From positions 1-9,088 of the forward strand of contig JBBPZY010000226.1 of the NCBI GenBank assembly GCA_038276315.1: a stretch of DNA of 9,088 nucleotides, given 5' to 3'. The stretch's first letter is position 1. Every line of letters starts with the position of its first letter. Of the stretch, positions 1 through 6,003 are shown piece by piece. Made by a program: the position numbers and the translations under genes. This DNA comes from GCA-003244245 sp038276315. Lineage in GTDB: Bacteria; Actinomycetota; Actinomycetes; Mycobacteriales; Pseudonocardiaceae. The notes beneath the pieces are model-generated. The model ran no database searches, was not told the DNA's origin, and worked only from the letters and a program-made list of their open reading frames with translations.

Positions 1-266
1 CGGCGATCAACATCCCGTGGAGCAAGGCCGCGAACGAGGACGGCACCTTTAAGTCCGACGCCGAGCTCACCGCGCTCTACGGCGAGGCCGGCTACGACCA
101 GGGCAAGCCGACCATCGCCTACTGCCGCATCGGCGAGCGCTCCAGCCACACCTGGGTGGTGCTCCACGAGCTGCTCGGCCATCGCGACGTCAAGAACTAC
201 GACGGCAGCTGGACCGAGTACGGCTCGCTCATCGGCGTGCCGATCGAGCTGGGGACCGGCACCTGA
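1..266 (+). CDS. cysA: Thiosulfate sulfurtransferase (rhodanese), CysA type, C-terminal part
   Basis: Open from the left edge in the frame beginning at base 3; about 87 codons remain before TGA at 264-266. The fragment is the end of the C-terminal, catalytic rhodanese domain of a two-domain sulfurtransferase. It has an INIPWSKAANEDGTFKSD stretch, then the active loop AYCRIGERSSHTW, whose Cys carries the persulfide, then KNYDGSWTEYGS and a short PIELG tail. From memory this is very close to the mycobacterial CysA2/CysA3 proteins, which move sulfane sulfur from thiosulfate to acceptors such as cyanide or thiols in the cytoplasm. The stop overlaps the next gene's ATG (ATGA), so the two are translationally coupled, as in the mycobacterial cysA-sseC pair. 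The N-terminal domain and start lie outside the window. Family assignment is firm; the physiological acceptor is unknown. Confidence 0.93.
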   Translation, partial: AINIPWSKAANEDGTFKSDAELTALYGEAGYDQGKPTIAYCRIGERSSHTWVVLHELLGHRDVKNYDGSWTEYGSLIGVPIELGTGT

Positions 267-565
267 TGTGCGGCGCACCTGAGCAGGGCGTGGCGCTGCC
301 CGCCGGCACCGATCTGACCAGCCAGACCGTGCTCGCCGGTCGCGTCGTCGCCGGTGGCCTACCCGTCGGTGGGGCCTTCGTCCGGCTGCTCGACAGCTGC
401 GGCGAGTTCACCGCCGAGGTCGTGTCCTCGGCCTCCGGCGACTTCCGGTTCTTCGCCGCACCGGGCACCTGGACGGTGCGTGCGCTGTGCCGCGCCGGCA
501 ACGGCGAGGCCGTCCTGACCGCCGACGGCCCCGGCCTGCACCACGCCGACATCGGGATTGCCTAA
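266..565 (+). CDS. sseC: SseC-like DUF1416 protein
   Basis: A 99-residue protein starting at ATG 266, which overlaps the stop of the sulfurtransferase, and ending at TAA 563-565. It begins MCGAPEQG and contains VGGAFVRLLDSCGEFTAEVV followed by GDFRFFAAPGTWTVRAL, the hallmark of the DUF1416 family (mycobacterial SseC1/SseC2, about 100 residues). The repeated short beta strands (GRVVAGGLPVGGAFVRL, FRFFAAPGTWTVRAL) look like a small Ig-like or carboxypeptidase-regulatory beta sandwich; that fold is inference. There is no signal peptide or membrane segment. The family is nearly always beside cysA-type sulfurtransferases in actinobacteria, so it is probably an accessory factor in sulfur transfer, but its biochemical role is not established. 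Cys residues at about 2, 45 and 75 could take part, which is not shown by the sequence. Confidence 0.9.
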   Translation: MCGAPEQGVALPAGTDLTSQTVLAGRVVAGGLPVGGAFVRLLDSCGEFTAEVVSSASGDFRFFAAPGTWTVRALCRAGNGEAVLTADGPGLHHADIGIA

Positions 566-931
566 TCGCTGCTCAACGCCTCGGGCCTGTCCACCGCGTC
601 GGGCTGTTCAACGCGTCGTCTACCACAGGAACGCAGTGGTCGTAGTCGGCGGTGCGCATGCCACGCCGTGGTTGGCGTGGATGCCTGAGCGTGACGCCAG
701 GGTGACCGATCGGCGCGGTCGGGCTGCGGGAACCCTGCGGGGCTGCCCAGCGTGCCACAACGAACTCGACGGGTTGAACTGGCTCCACAGCGATGGCGCG
801 AGCGAGCGCCGCATCGGCGGTCTCGCCCCGCGGGCGTGTCACCCCCACGCCACGGGTGCGGCGAGCGTCAGCCTGAACACCAGCCTGGACCGGTGCTGAC
901 GTCAATTCAATCAAGGTACGGAGGTTAACTC
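566..931. other. Intergenic region before the MBL-rhodanese gene
   Basis: About 365 bases with no convincing gene: the open frames on both strands lack family resemblance, ribosome sites and G/C-rich third positions. It holds the 18-bp tandem repeats (569-622), a perfect 7-bp inverted repeat CCACGCC/GGCGTGG with a 6-base loop at 661-680, and an inverted pair GCGTCAGC (865-872) / GCTGACGT (895-902) that merges with the palindrome TGACGTCA (897-904). The last lies some 30 bases upstream of the next start, where an operator or 5' UTR element could sit. A clean -10/-35 promoter is not visible. GGAGG at 920-924 is the ribosome site for the GTG at 932. Confidence 0.5.
569..622 (+). repeat. Three degenerate 18-bp tandem repeats after sseC
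   Basis: Three adjacent 18-base units (569-586, 587-604, 605-622) follow the pattern CTG-YYCA-MCGCSTCGGGC. The first is CTGCTCAACGCCTCGGGC; the third ends TCGTCT. They begin three bases after the sseC stop and stay in the sseC reading frame, so they would read as LLNASG/LSTASG/LFNASS if the stop were passed. Function unknown; either a slipped 3' extension of the old coding sequence or a noncoding repeat. Confidence 0.6.
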
Positions 932-2352
932 GTGATCGATGTCGAGATGATCGAGACCTCGTCGCTGGGGGATCGCAGTTATCTGGCCACCGACGGCAAG
1001 GTGGCGGTGGTGGTGGACCCGCAACGTGATGTGGACCGGGTGCTCGCCCTGGCCGGCCGGCTGGGGGTCCGGATCTCGCACGTGGTGGAGACCCACCTGC
1101 ACAACGACTATGTCTCCGGGGGGCTGGAGCTGGCCCGCCTGTCCGGTGCGGTCTACGCGATGTCCGCCGCCGACGACGTGCAATTCGATCGCTTGGGGGT
1201 GGCCGACGGGGACGTGCTGGAGGTGTCGCCGCGGCTGCGGCTGCGAGTACTGGCCACCCCGGGCCACACCTTCCACCACCTGTCCTACATCCTGGACGGC
1301 CACGACGGGCCGCTGGGGGTGTTCACCGGCGGGTCGCTGCTCTACGGCACGACCGGGCGCACGGACCTGCTGGGCGGTGAGCACGCCGAAACCCTGGCGC
1401 GGGCCCAGCACGCCTCGGCGCGCACGCTGGCCGCGACGCTGCCCGGCGGGACGCAGGTGTGGCCCACGCACGGGTTCGGCAGCTTCTGCACCGCCAGCCC
1501 CGCCTCCGGGGACTCCTCCACCCTGGGCCGGGAGCGTCAGCTCAACCCGGTGCTGCGGCTGGCTCGCGAGGAGTTCGTGCGCGAGACGCTGTCCGGGTTG
1601 GGTGCCTACCCCGCGTACTACGCCCACATGGGTGTGCTCAATGCGGCCGGTCCGGCGTCGGTGGCCCTGCGCCCGCGATCGCCGGCCGACCCGGTCGAGC
1701 TGGCGCAGCGGCTGCGCGCCGGTGAGTGGGTGGTCGACCTGCGCTCCCGCAAGGCCTACCTCGACACGCACCTCGCCGGAACCGTCAACCTCGGGTTGGA
1801 CGGGCCGATGGCGACCTGGCTGGGCTGGATGGCCGGGCACGACGCCGCGTCACCCTGCTCGGGCAGGGCCCGGCCCAGGTCGCCCAGGCCCAGCGGGAGC
1901 TGGTCCGCATCGGCATCAACCCGGTCGCCGCCGCCACCGGGAGCCCCGACGAGCTCGCCACGGATCCTGCGCAAGTGACCAGCCTGCCCAGCGCGAGCTT
2001 CACCGACCTGGCGGGCGAACTCACCGGGCACCGGACAGCCGACCTGCCCCCCGTCGAGGTGGTGCTCGACGTCCGGCTCGACACCGAGTGGAACGCCTCG
2101 CACGTGCAGGGCGCCGTGCACGTGCCGCTGCCCGAGTTGCCCGCCCGGCTGGACGCGGTCCCACCAGGTGCGGTGTGGGTGCACTGCGCCAGCGGCTACC
2201 GGGCCACCGCGGCCGCGTCGCTGCTCGCCCGCACCGCCCGCACGGTGGTCGTCATCGACGACGACTTCGACACCGCCGAGAACGCCGGAGTGCCCCTTTC
2301 CGCTGGCGCTGACCGGCTGAAATCCTGCGAGGAAGCCTCTCCACAGCCATGA
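932..2352 (+). pseudogene. MBL-fold (persulfide dioxygenase-like) double-rhodanese fusion, frameshifted
   Basis: Starts at GTG 932, seven bases after GGAGG. Residues 1 to about 250 are an ETHE1-like metallo-beta-lactamase domain (THLHNDYVSGG, TPGHTFHHLSYIL, FTGGSLLYGTTGRTDLLG, PTHGFGSFC). About residues 255-345 form a rhodanese domain lacking an active Cys. A second rhodanese domain carries the loop HCASGYRATAAAS with the likely persulfide Cys near 2186. The reading frame changes by one base near 1848: before it the frame reads WLGWMAGHDAA, after it VTLLGQGPAQVAQAQRELVRIGI, which together match the uninterrupted family. Without the missing base translation ends at TGA 1976-1978. The intact product would be about 473 residues, normal for this family. 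The role is probably oxidation of glutathione-like or mycothiol persulfide with sulfur relay, in the cytoplasm. No slippery heptamer is seen, so programmed frameshifting is unlikely; a sequence error or real decay are both possible. The stop overlaps an ATG at 2349. Confidence 0.85.
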
Positions 2353-2380
2353 CGGACAGCGCCACTGCCCGACCGACGCC

Positions 2381-2385
2381 AGGAG
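2381..2385 (+). promoter_or_regulatory. Ribosome binding site deciding the GTG 2391 start
   Basis: AGGAG lies five bases before GTG 2391. The upstream in-frame ATG 2349 overlaps the previous stop but adds only 14 residues (MTDSATARPTPGEN) with no domain content. The flavin-binding strand begins directly after GTG 2391, so this site favours the shorter protein. Coupled initiation at 2349 remains possible. Confidence 0.6.
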
Positions 2386-2390
2386 AAAAC

Positions 2391-3293
2391 GTGATCAGCT
2401 ATGACGTCGTCATCGTGGGCGCGGGACCGGCCGGACTCAGCGCAGCGATCGTGCTCGGACGGTGCCGCCGCCAGGTAGTGGTCTGCGACAGCGGCGAGTA
2501 CCGCAATGCGTGCAGCCAGGCAATGCACGCCTTCATCGGACGCGATGGCACCGCCCCCGCCAGCCTGCGTGAGCGCGGTCGCGCTGAGCTCGCCAGCTAC
2601 CCCACCGTGGAGCTGCGCGACATCGCTGTCCGCACCGCCGCAAGGACGCAGCTCGGCTTCCGAATTGAGCTCGCGGACGGGCCGGGGATTCACTGCCGGC
2701 TGCTGCTGCTCGCCACCGGTGTCGTCGATGAGCTACCCGCGTTGCCCGGGCTGGACGAGTGCTACGGGCGCAGTGTCTTCCATTGTCCCTACTGCGATGG
2801 ATGGGAACGACGCGACCAGCCGATCGCCGTCTACGGCCGCGGCCATCGCGGTGTCGGGCTCGCCCTTGAGCTGACCACCTGGAGCCATGACCTGAGCTTA
2901 TGCACCGACGGGCCGGGTGAACTCAACGATCAGGACCGGGACCGGTTGGCCCGCAACGGTATTGCCGTCGAAGAACGACACATCGCTGATTTGTGCGCAG
3001 ACAACGGGCAGCTCACCGCGGTGCGGTTCATCGACGGCGGGCTGCTGCCCCGACGGGCGCTGTTTTTCATTACCGGGCAGAAGGAGCGCTCCGGGCTGGC
3101 CGCGGCGCTTGGGTGCACGTTCAACTCCGAGGGGACCGTGCAGACCGGCGAGAACGAATCCACCAACGTTCCAGGCCTATTCGTCGCGGGCGATGCGTCC
3201 CGCCAAGCCCAGCTCGCCATCGTCGCTGCAGCCGAAGGGGCGCAAGCCGCCGCCGCAATGAACGCCGCCTTGCTACGCCAAGATCTACGCTAA
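2391..3293 (+). CDS. Thioredoxin-reductase-like NAD(P)/FAD-dependent oxidoreductase
   Basis: A 300-residue protein from GTG 2391 (314 residues if ATG 2349 is used), ending at TAA 3291-3293. Residues 4-20 form the FAD Rossmann motif YDVVIVGAGPAGLSAA. A redox-active CPYCDGWE is at about residues 132-139. GRGHRGVGLALEL from about 149 is the NAD(P)H-binding glycine loop. The C-terminal FAD motif GLFVAGDAS is followed by QLAIVAAAEGAQAAAAMN. This order and length fit the low-molecular-weight thioredoxin reductase superfamily, including the GliT/HlmI-like dithiol oxidases that share a CxxC of this kind. It should pass electrons between NADPH and a disulfide or thiol partner in the cytoplasm. No thioredoxin gene is adjacent, so the partner is unknown. 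The position right behind a persulfide-handling protein suggests reduction of persulfides or of a low-molecular-weight disulfide. It is not possible to choose between reductase and oxidase from sequence alone. Confidence 0.88.
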   Translation: MISYDVVIVGAGPAGLSAAIVLGRCRRQVVVCDSGEYRNACSQAMHAFIGRDGTAPASLRERGRAELASYPTVELRDIAVRTAARTQLGFRIELADGPGIHCRLLLLATGVVDELPALPGLDECYGRSVFHCPYCDGWERRDQPIAVYGRGHRGVGLALELTTWSHDLSLCTDGPGELNDQDRDRLARNGIAVEERHIADLCADNGQLTAVRFIDGGLLPRRALFFITGQKERSGLAAALGCTFNSEGTVQTGENESTNVPGLFVAGDASRQAQLAIVAAAEGAQAAAAMNAALLRQDLR

Positions 3294-3295
3294 CC

Positions 3296-3357
3296 GTCGC
3301 CACACCGAACCAGCCCTGGTCGCCACACCCCAACCCCTACCCCTTGGTCGCCGCACT
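3296..3357. repeat. Three direct GTCGCCACACC-type repeats
   Basis: GTCGCCACACC occurs at 3296-3306 and 3319-3329, and a variant GTCGCCGCACT at 3347-3357, spaced 23 and 28 bases. The arrangement starts three bases after the flavoprotein stop. Regularly spaced short end repeats resemble those of IS21-type elements, so this may be the end of a decayed insertion sequence; that reading is inference. Confidence 0.4.
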
Positions 3358-3538
3358 CGCACCATCTGGCACGTCGAGCCGGCGGGAGTTCTCGTCGTGT
3401 TCGACCAGCATCGTGTCGGGGTGTCGTGGAGCTCGCTGTCACCAGGCGCAGACGAGTGTGTTTGCGCTGGTGATGGTGGGTATGTCTTAGGTCAGAGCAA
3501 GATCCGAGAGGTGTCAAGCCTGACCGGAGGCAGGATCC

Positions 3539-3573
3539 CTACCAGCGGGAACGCCCTCGTTTGCGGCTGGTAG
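3539..3573. other. Imperfect hairpin with CTACCAGC/GCTGGTAG arms
   Basis: CTACCAGC (3539-3546) pairs perfectly with GCTGGTAG (3566-3573). An inner AACG/CGTT stem (3550-3553 with 3558-3561 or one base shifted) closes a short CCCT loop, with mismatches between the two stems. It has no T run on either side. It could be a bidirectional terminator between converging genes, or an end structure left by a mobile element. Confidence 0.4.
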
Positions 3574-3746
3574 CAGCAACCTTCGCTACACCCCTACTCA
3601 ACCGCCGCGGCGGGCACCCGCAGCACGATGCCCGCCGCCGACCATCCCGGTGATCGATGGGCAGGCCTGCGACGTCGTGCTGGGCCGGGTGCGGCAGGTG
3701 GTCGAGATCTAGCCCGACGATCAACGGATCGAGCAGTGCTTGGCGC

Positions 3747-3783
3747 CGGGACGCTGCGGGTTGAGACCACCCCCAGCGTCCCG
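3747..3783 (-). terminator. Stem-loop terminator candidate downstream of the Met-rich gene
   Basis: CGGGACGCTG (3747-3756) and CAGCGTCCCG (3774-3783) form a perfect 10-bp stem. GGGT/ACCC extends it by four pairs after one C-C mismatch, leaving a loop of about seven bases. It begins 25 bases beyond the - strand stop at 3808. No U tract follows, which is common for actinobacterial terminators. It probably ends the regulator-kinase-Met-rich operon transcript. Confidence 0.55.
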
Positions 3784-3840
3784 TTGCGGCGGTCATGTGG
3801 CGAATCGTCAGCCGCCGGTCGTCCCGCCCGTGTCGTTCTG

Positions 3841-3903
3841 GCTGCCCATCATGCTGTTCTGGCTGCCCATCATGCTGTTCTGGCCGCCCATCATGCTGCC
3901 TGT
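3841..3903 (-). repeat. Three 21-bp tandem repeats encoding MMG(S/G)QNS units
   Basis: Units 3841-3861 and 3862-3882 are identical and 3883-3903 differs at a few bases; each contains CCCATCATGCTG on the + strand. On the - strand they encode the Met-rich heptapeptide tail. Such in-frame repeats can gain or lose units by slippage without changing the frame. Confidence 0.85.
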
Positions 3904-4127
3904 GCCGTCGTGGCCGGACATCATCTTCTCCATCTGCGGGCGCATCTGCTCGTGCATCCGCTGGGCGGGGGCGCGCTGGTCGGCCGGCAGCAGCGGCAGC
4001 ATCTGGCGCATGTGCTGGTCCATCAGCGCCATCATCTGGGTGGTGTTCGGGGGGCTGGGCTGGTCGGAGGTGGCCGCCGCTGGGGCTGTGGAGGCGGTTG
4101 CGATGCCACCGACCAGCCCGAGGCTCA

Positions 4128-4133
4128 GGACCG
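4128..4133. repeat. Target site duplication, left copy (GGACCG)
   Basis: GGACCG directly abuts the TG end of the IS and is repeated at 6886-6891 beyond the CA end. Six bases lies within the 4-8 usual for IS21-family elements. Removing one copy plus the IS restores the reading frame of the Met-rich gene. Confidence 0.88.
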
Positions 4134-4159
4134 TGGCTCTGACAGCCTGATCTGGCCCC
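4134..4159 (+). repeat. IS left terminal inverted repeat
   Basis: Begins TGGCTCTGACAGCCTGAT and ends TGGCCCC at 4159. It matches the inverted right end (6885 to 6860) at 21 of 26 positions, with mismatches at positions 6, 9, 12, 13 and 19. Confidence 0.85.
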
Positions 4160-4275
4160 ACCTGGTCGGCCTGATCCGGCCCCACCTGGTTGGTGTGATT
4201 GGCGGGTGTGACGGCCTGATCTGGCCCCACTTGCCGACACGCCGGGGCGGTTATGACGGTCTGAGTTGGCCCCAC
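4147..4275 (+). repeat. Four end-proximal repeats, CTGATCTGGCCCCAC type
   Basis: Copies at 4147-4161, 4171-4185, 4216-4230 and 4261-4275. The third is identical to the first, the second has one change (CCGG) and the fourth reads CTGAGTTGGCCCCAC. The last two are preceded by TGACGG. Inverted counterparts near the right end are at 6834-6846 and 6860-6872. Multiple end repeats are a known IS21-family trait and are likely IstA binding sites. Confidence 0.8.
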
Positions 4276-4321
4276 CGGCAGTCTCGCCGCGGTGTTGTCC
4301 GCGGCGGGCTGGGGGGGTCAG

Positions 4322-6003
4322 GTGGCGAGGTCGAAGGTGGAGTTGTTCGAGGCGATCCGGCGGGATCATCGACGGGAAGGGCTCTCGATCCGGGGGTTGG
4401 CCGATCGGTATGGGGTGCATCGGCGGATGGTGCGCCAAGCGCTGGGGTCTGCGGAGCCGCCGCCGCGCAAGACGCCGGTGCGGGCCGCGCCGCGGTTGGA
4501 CCCGGCCAAGCCGTTGATCGACGCGATGCTCACCGAGGACCTCGACGCGCCGCGCAAGCAGCGCCATACCGCTCGGCGGGTGCTGGCCCGGTTGGTCGAC
4601 GAGCACGGCCTGGACGAGATCACGTATTCCACGGTGCGCGACTACGTGCGGGTGCGCCGAGTGGAGATCTGGGCGGCGGCGGACCGGTCGCTGGGCGAGG
4701 TGTTCGTGCCGCAGACCCACGAACCGGGCGCGGAAGCCGAGGTGGACTTCGCCGACTTGTGGATCATCTTGGCCGGGGTGACGACGAAGGTGTTCCTGTT
4801 CACCTTCCGGTTGTCGTTCTCGGGCAAGGCGGTGCACCGGGCGTTCGCCACCCAGTCCCAGGAAGCTTTTTTGGAAGGGCATGTCGCGGCGTTCGACGTG
4901 CTGGGTGGGGTGCCGGTGGTGCACGTGCGCTACGACAACCTCAAGGCCGCGGTGAGCCGGGTGCTGTCGGGTCGCAACCGGCTGGAGTCGTCCCGCTGGG
5001 TGAGTTTCCGCTCGCACTATGGTTTCGACGCGTTCTACTGCTGTCCGGCCGCGACGGCGCGCACGAGAAGGGCGGGGTGGAGGGCGAGGGTGGACGATTC
5101 CGCCGCACCCATTTGGTCCCGATGCCCCAAGTGGACAGCCTCGCCGAGCTCAACGTCCTGCTGGCCGGCTACGACGAGCGCGACGACGCGCGGCGGATCG
5201 CCGACCGGACCCACAGCGTCGGGCACGACTTCGCCCGCGAGGCCACGGCGCTGACCCCGTTGCCGGCCGACGCCTTCGAGACCGGAGTGACACTGTCCCC
5301 GCGGGTCGATCGCTACGCCCGGGTCACGGTGCGGCAGTGCCGCTACTCGGTACCCGCCAAGCTGATCGGGCGCCGGGTGCGGGTGCTGCTGCGCGCCACC
5401 GAGGTGCTGGTGTTCGACGGCGCTCGGACGGTCGCGGCCCACCCGCGGGCCACCGTGCGCGGTGCCGAGGTGCTGGTGTTGGACCACTACCTGGAGGTGC
5501 TGGCCCGCAAACCGGGCGCGCGGCCCGGCGCGACCGCGCTGGCCCAGGCCCGCGCCACGGGCGCGTTCACCGCCACCCAGGAGGCGTTCTGGGCGGCCGC
5601 GCGCACCGCGGCCGGAAGTGACGCTGCGGGCACCCGGGTTCTGATCGAGGTGCTGTTGTTGCACCGCAGGCTGCCCGCGAGTGCGGTGATCGCCGGGATG
5701 ACCGCCGCGCTCGCGCTGGGCGTGACCAACCCCGAGCTGGTCACCGTGGAAGCCCGCCGCGCCGCCACTCTGGCCACCCCCGCGCCAGGGCAGCAACCAG
5801 CATCGGGCCACCCCGCGGGCACCGGTGGGCAATCCGGCCGGGTGTTGACTCTGCCCGAGCGCCCCCTCGCCCCCGGCACCGCGCTCCCGGCTGATGAGCG
5901 GCCGCTGCCCACCGTGACCCCCTATGACCAGCTGCTCCGCCGCCGCGACCCCGCCAGCGGACCCGACTCACGCCCCGACACCCCAGGAGAGGCCGTCTCA
6001 TGA
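4322..6003 (+). pseudogene. istA: IS21 transposase IstA, frameshifted
   Basis: The likely start is GTG 4322 (VARSKVELFEAIRRDHR), a few bases after a G-rich run; GTG 4292 in the same frame is an alternative. The N-terminal helix-turn-helix is LSIRGLADRYGVHRRMVRQAL. The DDE core shows D in EAEVDFADLW, D in VHVRYDNLKAAV and the final E in AHEKGGVEGEG. The C-terminal part (TLSPRVDRYARVTVRQCRYSVPAKL) is the usual DNA-binding beta region. The frame breaks between 5038 and 5044: SHYGFDAFYC is followed out of frame by SGRDGAHEKGG, which are contiguous in relatives. One missing base explains it. The break falls just before the catalytic Glu, so the product as read would be inactive. The corrected length is about 560 residues. 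The end overlaps istB (ATGA at 6000). Confidence 0.88.

Larger units (their letters stand above)
3294..3807. other. Gene-poor convergent junction with possible mobile-element remnants
   Basis: This 514-base stretch lies between the + strand flavoprotein gene and the - strand Met-rich gene. It holds the GTCGCCACACC repeats (3296-3357), a 24-codon - strand open frame (3411 to 3337) reading MLVEHDENSRRLDVPDG near its start, hairpins at 3539-3573 and 3747-3783, and a + strand coding-like patch at 3641-3712 (IPVIDGQACDVVLGRV, ending in TAG). None has a credible start plus ribosome site or a recognised family. The longer open frames crossing this region on both strands are products of high GC. Confidence 0.45.
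3808..4133 (-). pseudogene. Exported Met-rich repeat protein, 3' part (gene split by an IS)
   Basis: This is the larger half of a small gene cut by the IS at 4134-6885; the 5' end is at 6886-6934. Rejoined (one GGACCG copy removed) it gives a continuous 122-residue product. It would have a Sec-type signal peptide: positive n-region MQKKTLVR, hydrophobic core continuing VLSLGLVGGIATA, and a likely cleavage zone around TAPAAA. A mature body follows, rich in Met, Gln and His (QMMALMDQHMRQM, QRMHEQMRPQMEKMMSGHD) and probably helical. The tail has three MMGSQNS-like units ending TGGTTGG. The LPADQ segment before the helices recalls, weakly, the LTxxQ motifs of Spy/CpxP-type periplasmic proteins. 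The Met/His content suggests binding of Cu(I)/Ag(I) outside the membrane; this is inference. The stop is TGA at 3810-3808. No family was recognised with certainty. Confidence 0.8.

Noticed and set aside
558..914. Open frames on both strands in the gap after sseC
   Set aside because: Arg/Pro/His-rich translations, no ribosome sites, no recognisable motif, and weak codon bias.
911..1840. 309-codon - strand open frame opposite the MBL domain
   Set aside because: The + strand frame has clear MBL and rhodanese motifs; the - strand translation is low-complexity His/Gly/Gln-rich shadow.
1840..1856. Programmed -1 frameshifting in the MBL-rhodanese gene
   Set aside because: The site GACGCCGCGTCACC contains no slippery heptamer and no convincing downstream pseudoknot could be drawn. 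Relatives encode the fusion in one frame.
3841..3903. Tandem repeats as a CRISPR-like array
   Set aside because: The units are contiguous, with no spacers, and in frame with the Met-rich protein; they are coding repeats.
3628..4321. Long + strand open frame upstream of istA
   Set aside because: It is simply the istA second-half frame left open backwards. It runs antisense through the Met-rich gene and the IS end, and has no ribosome site or family features before the istA core.
3539..5017. 492-codon - strand open frame across istA and the gap
   Set aside because: It runs antisense through the well-supported istA, has a Pro/Arg/His-rich composition typical of a GC shadow and matches no family.
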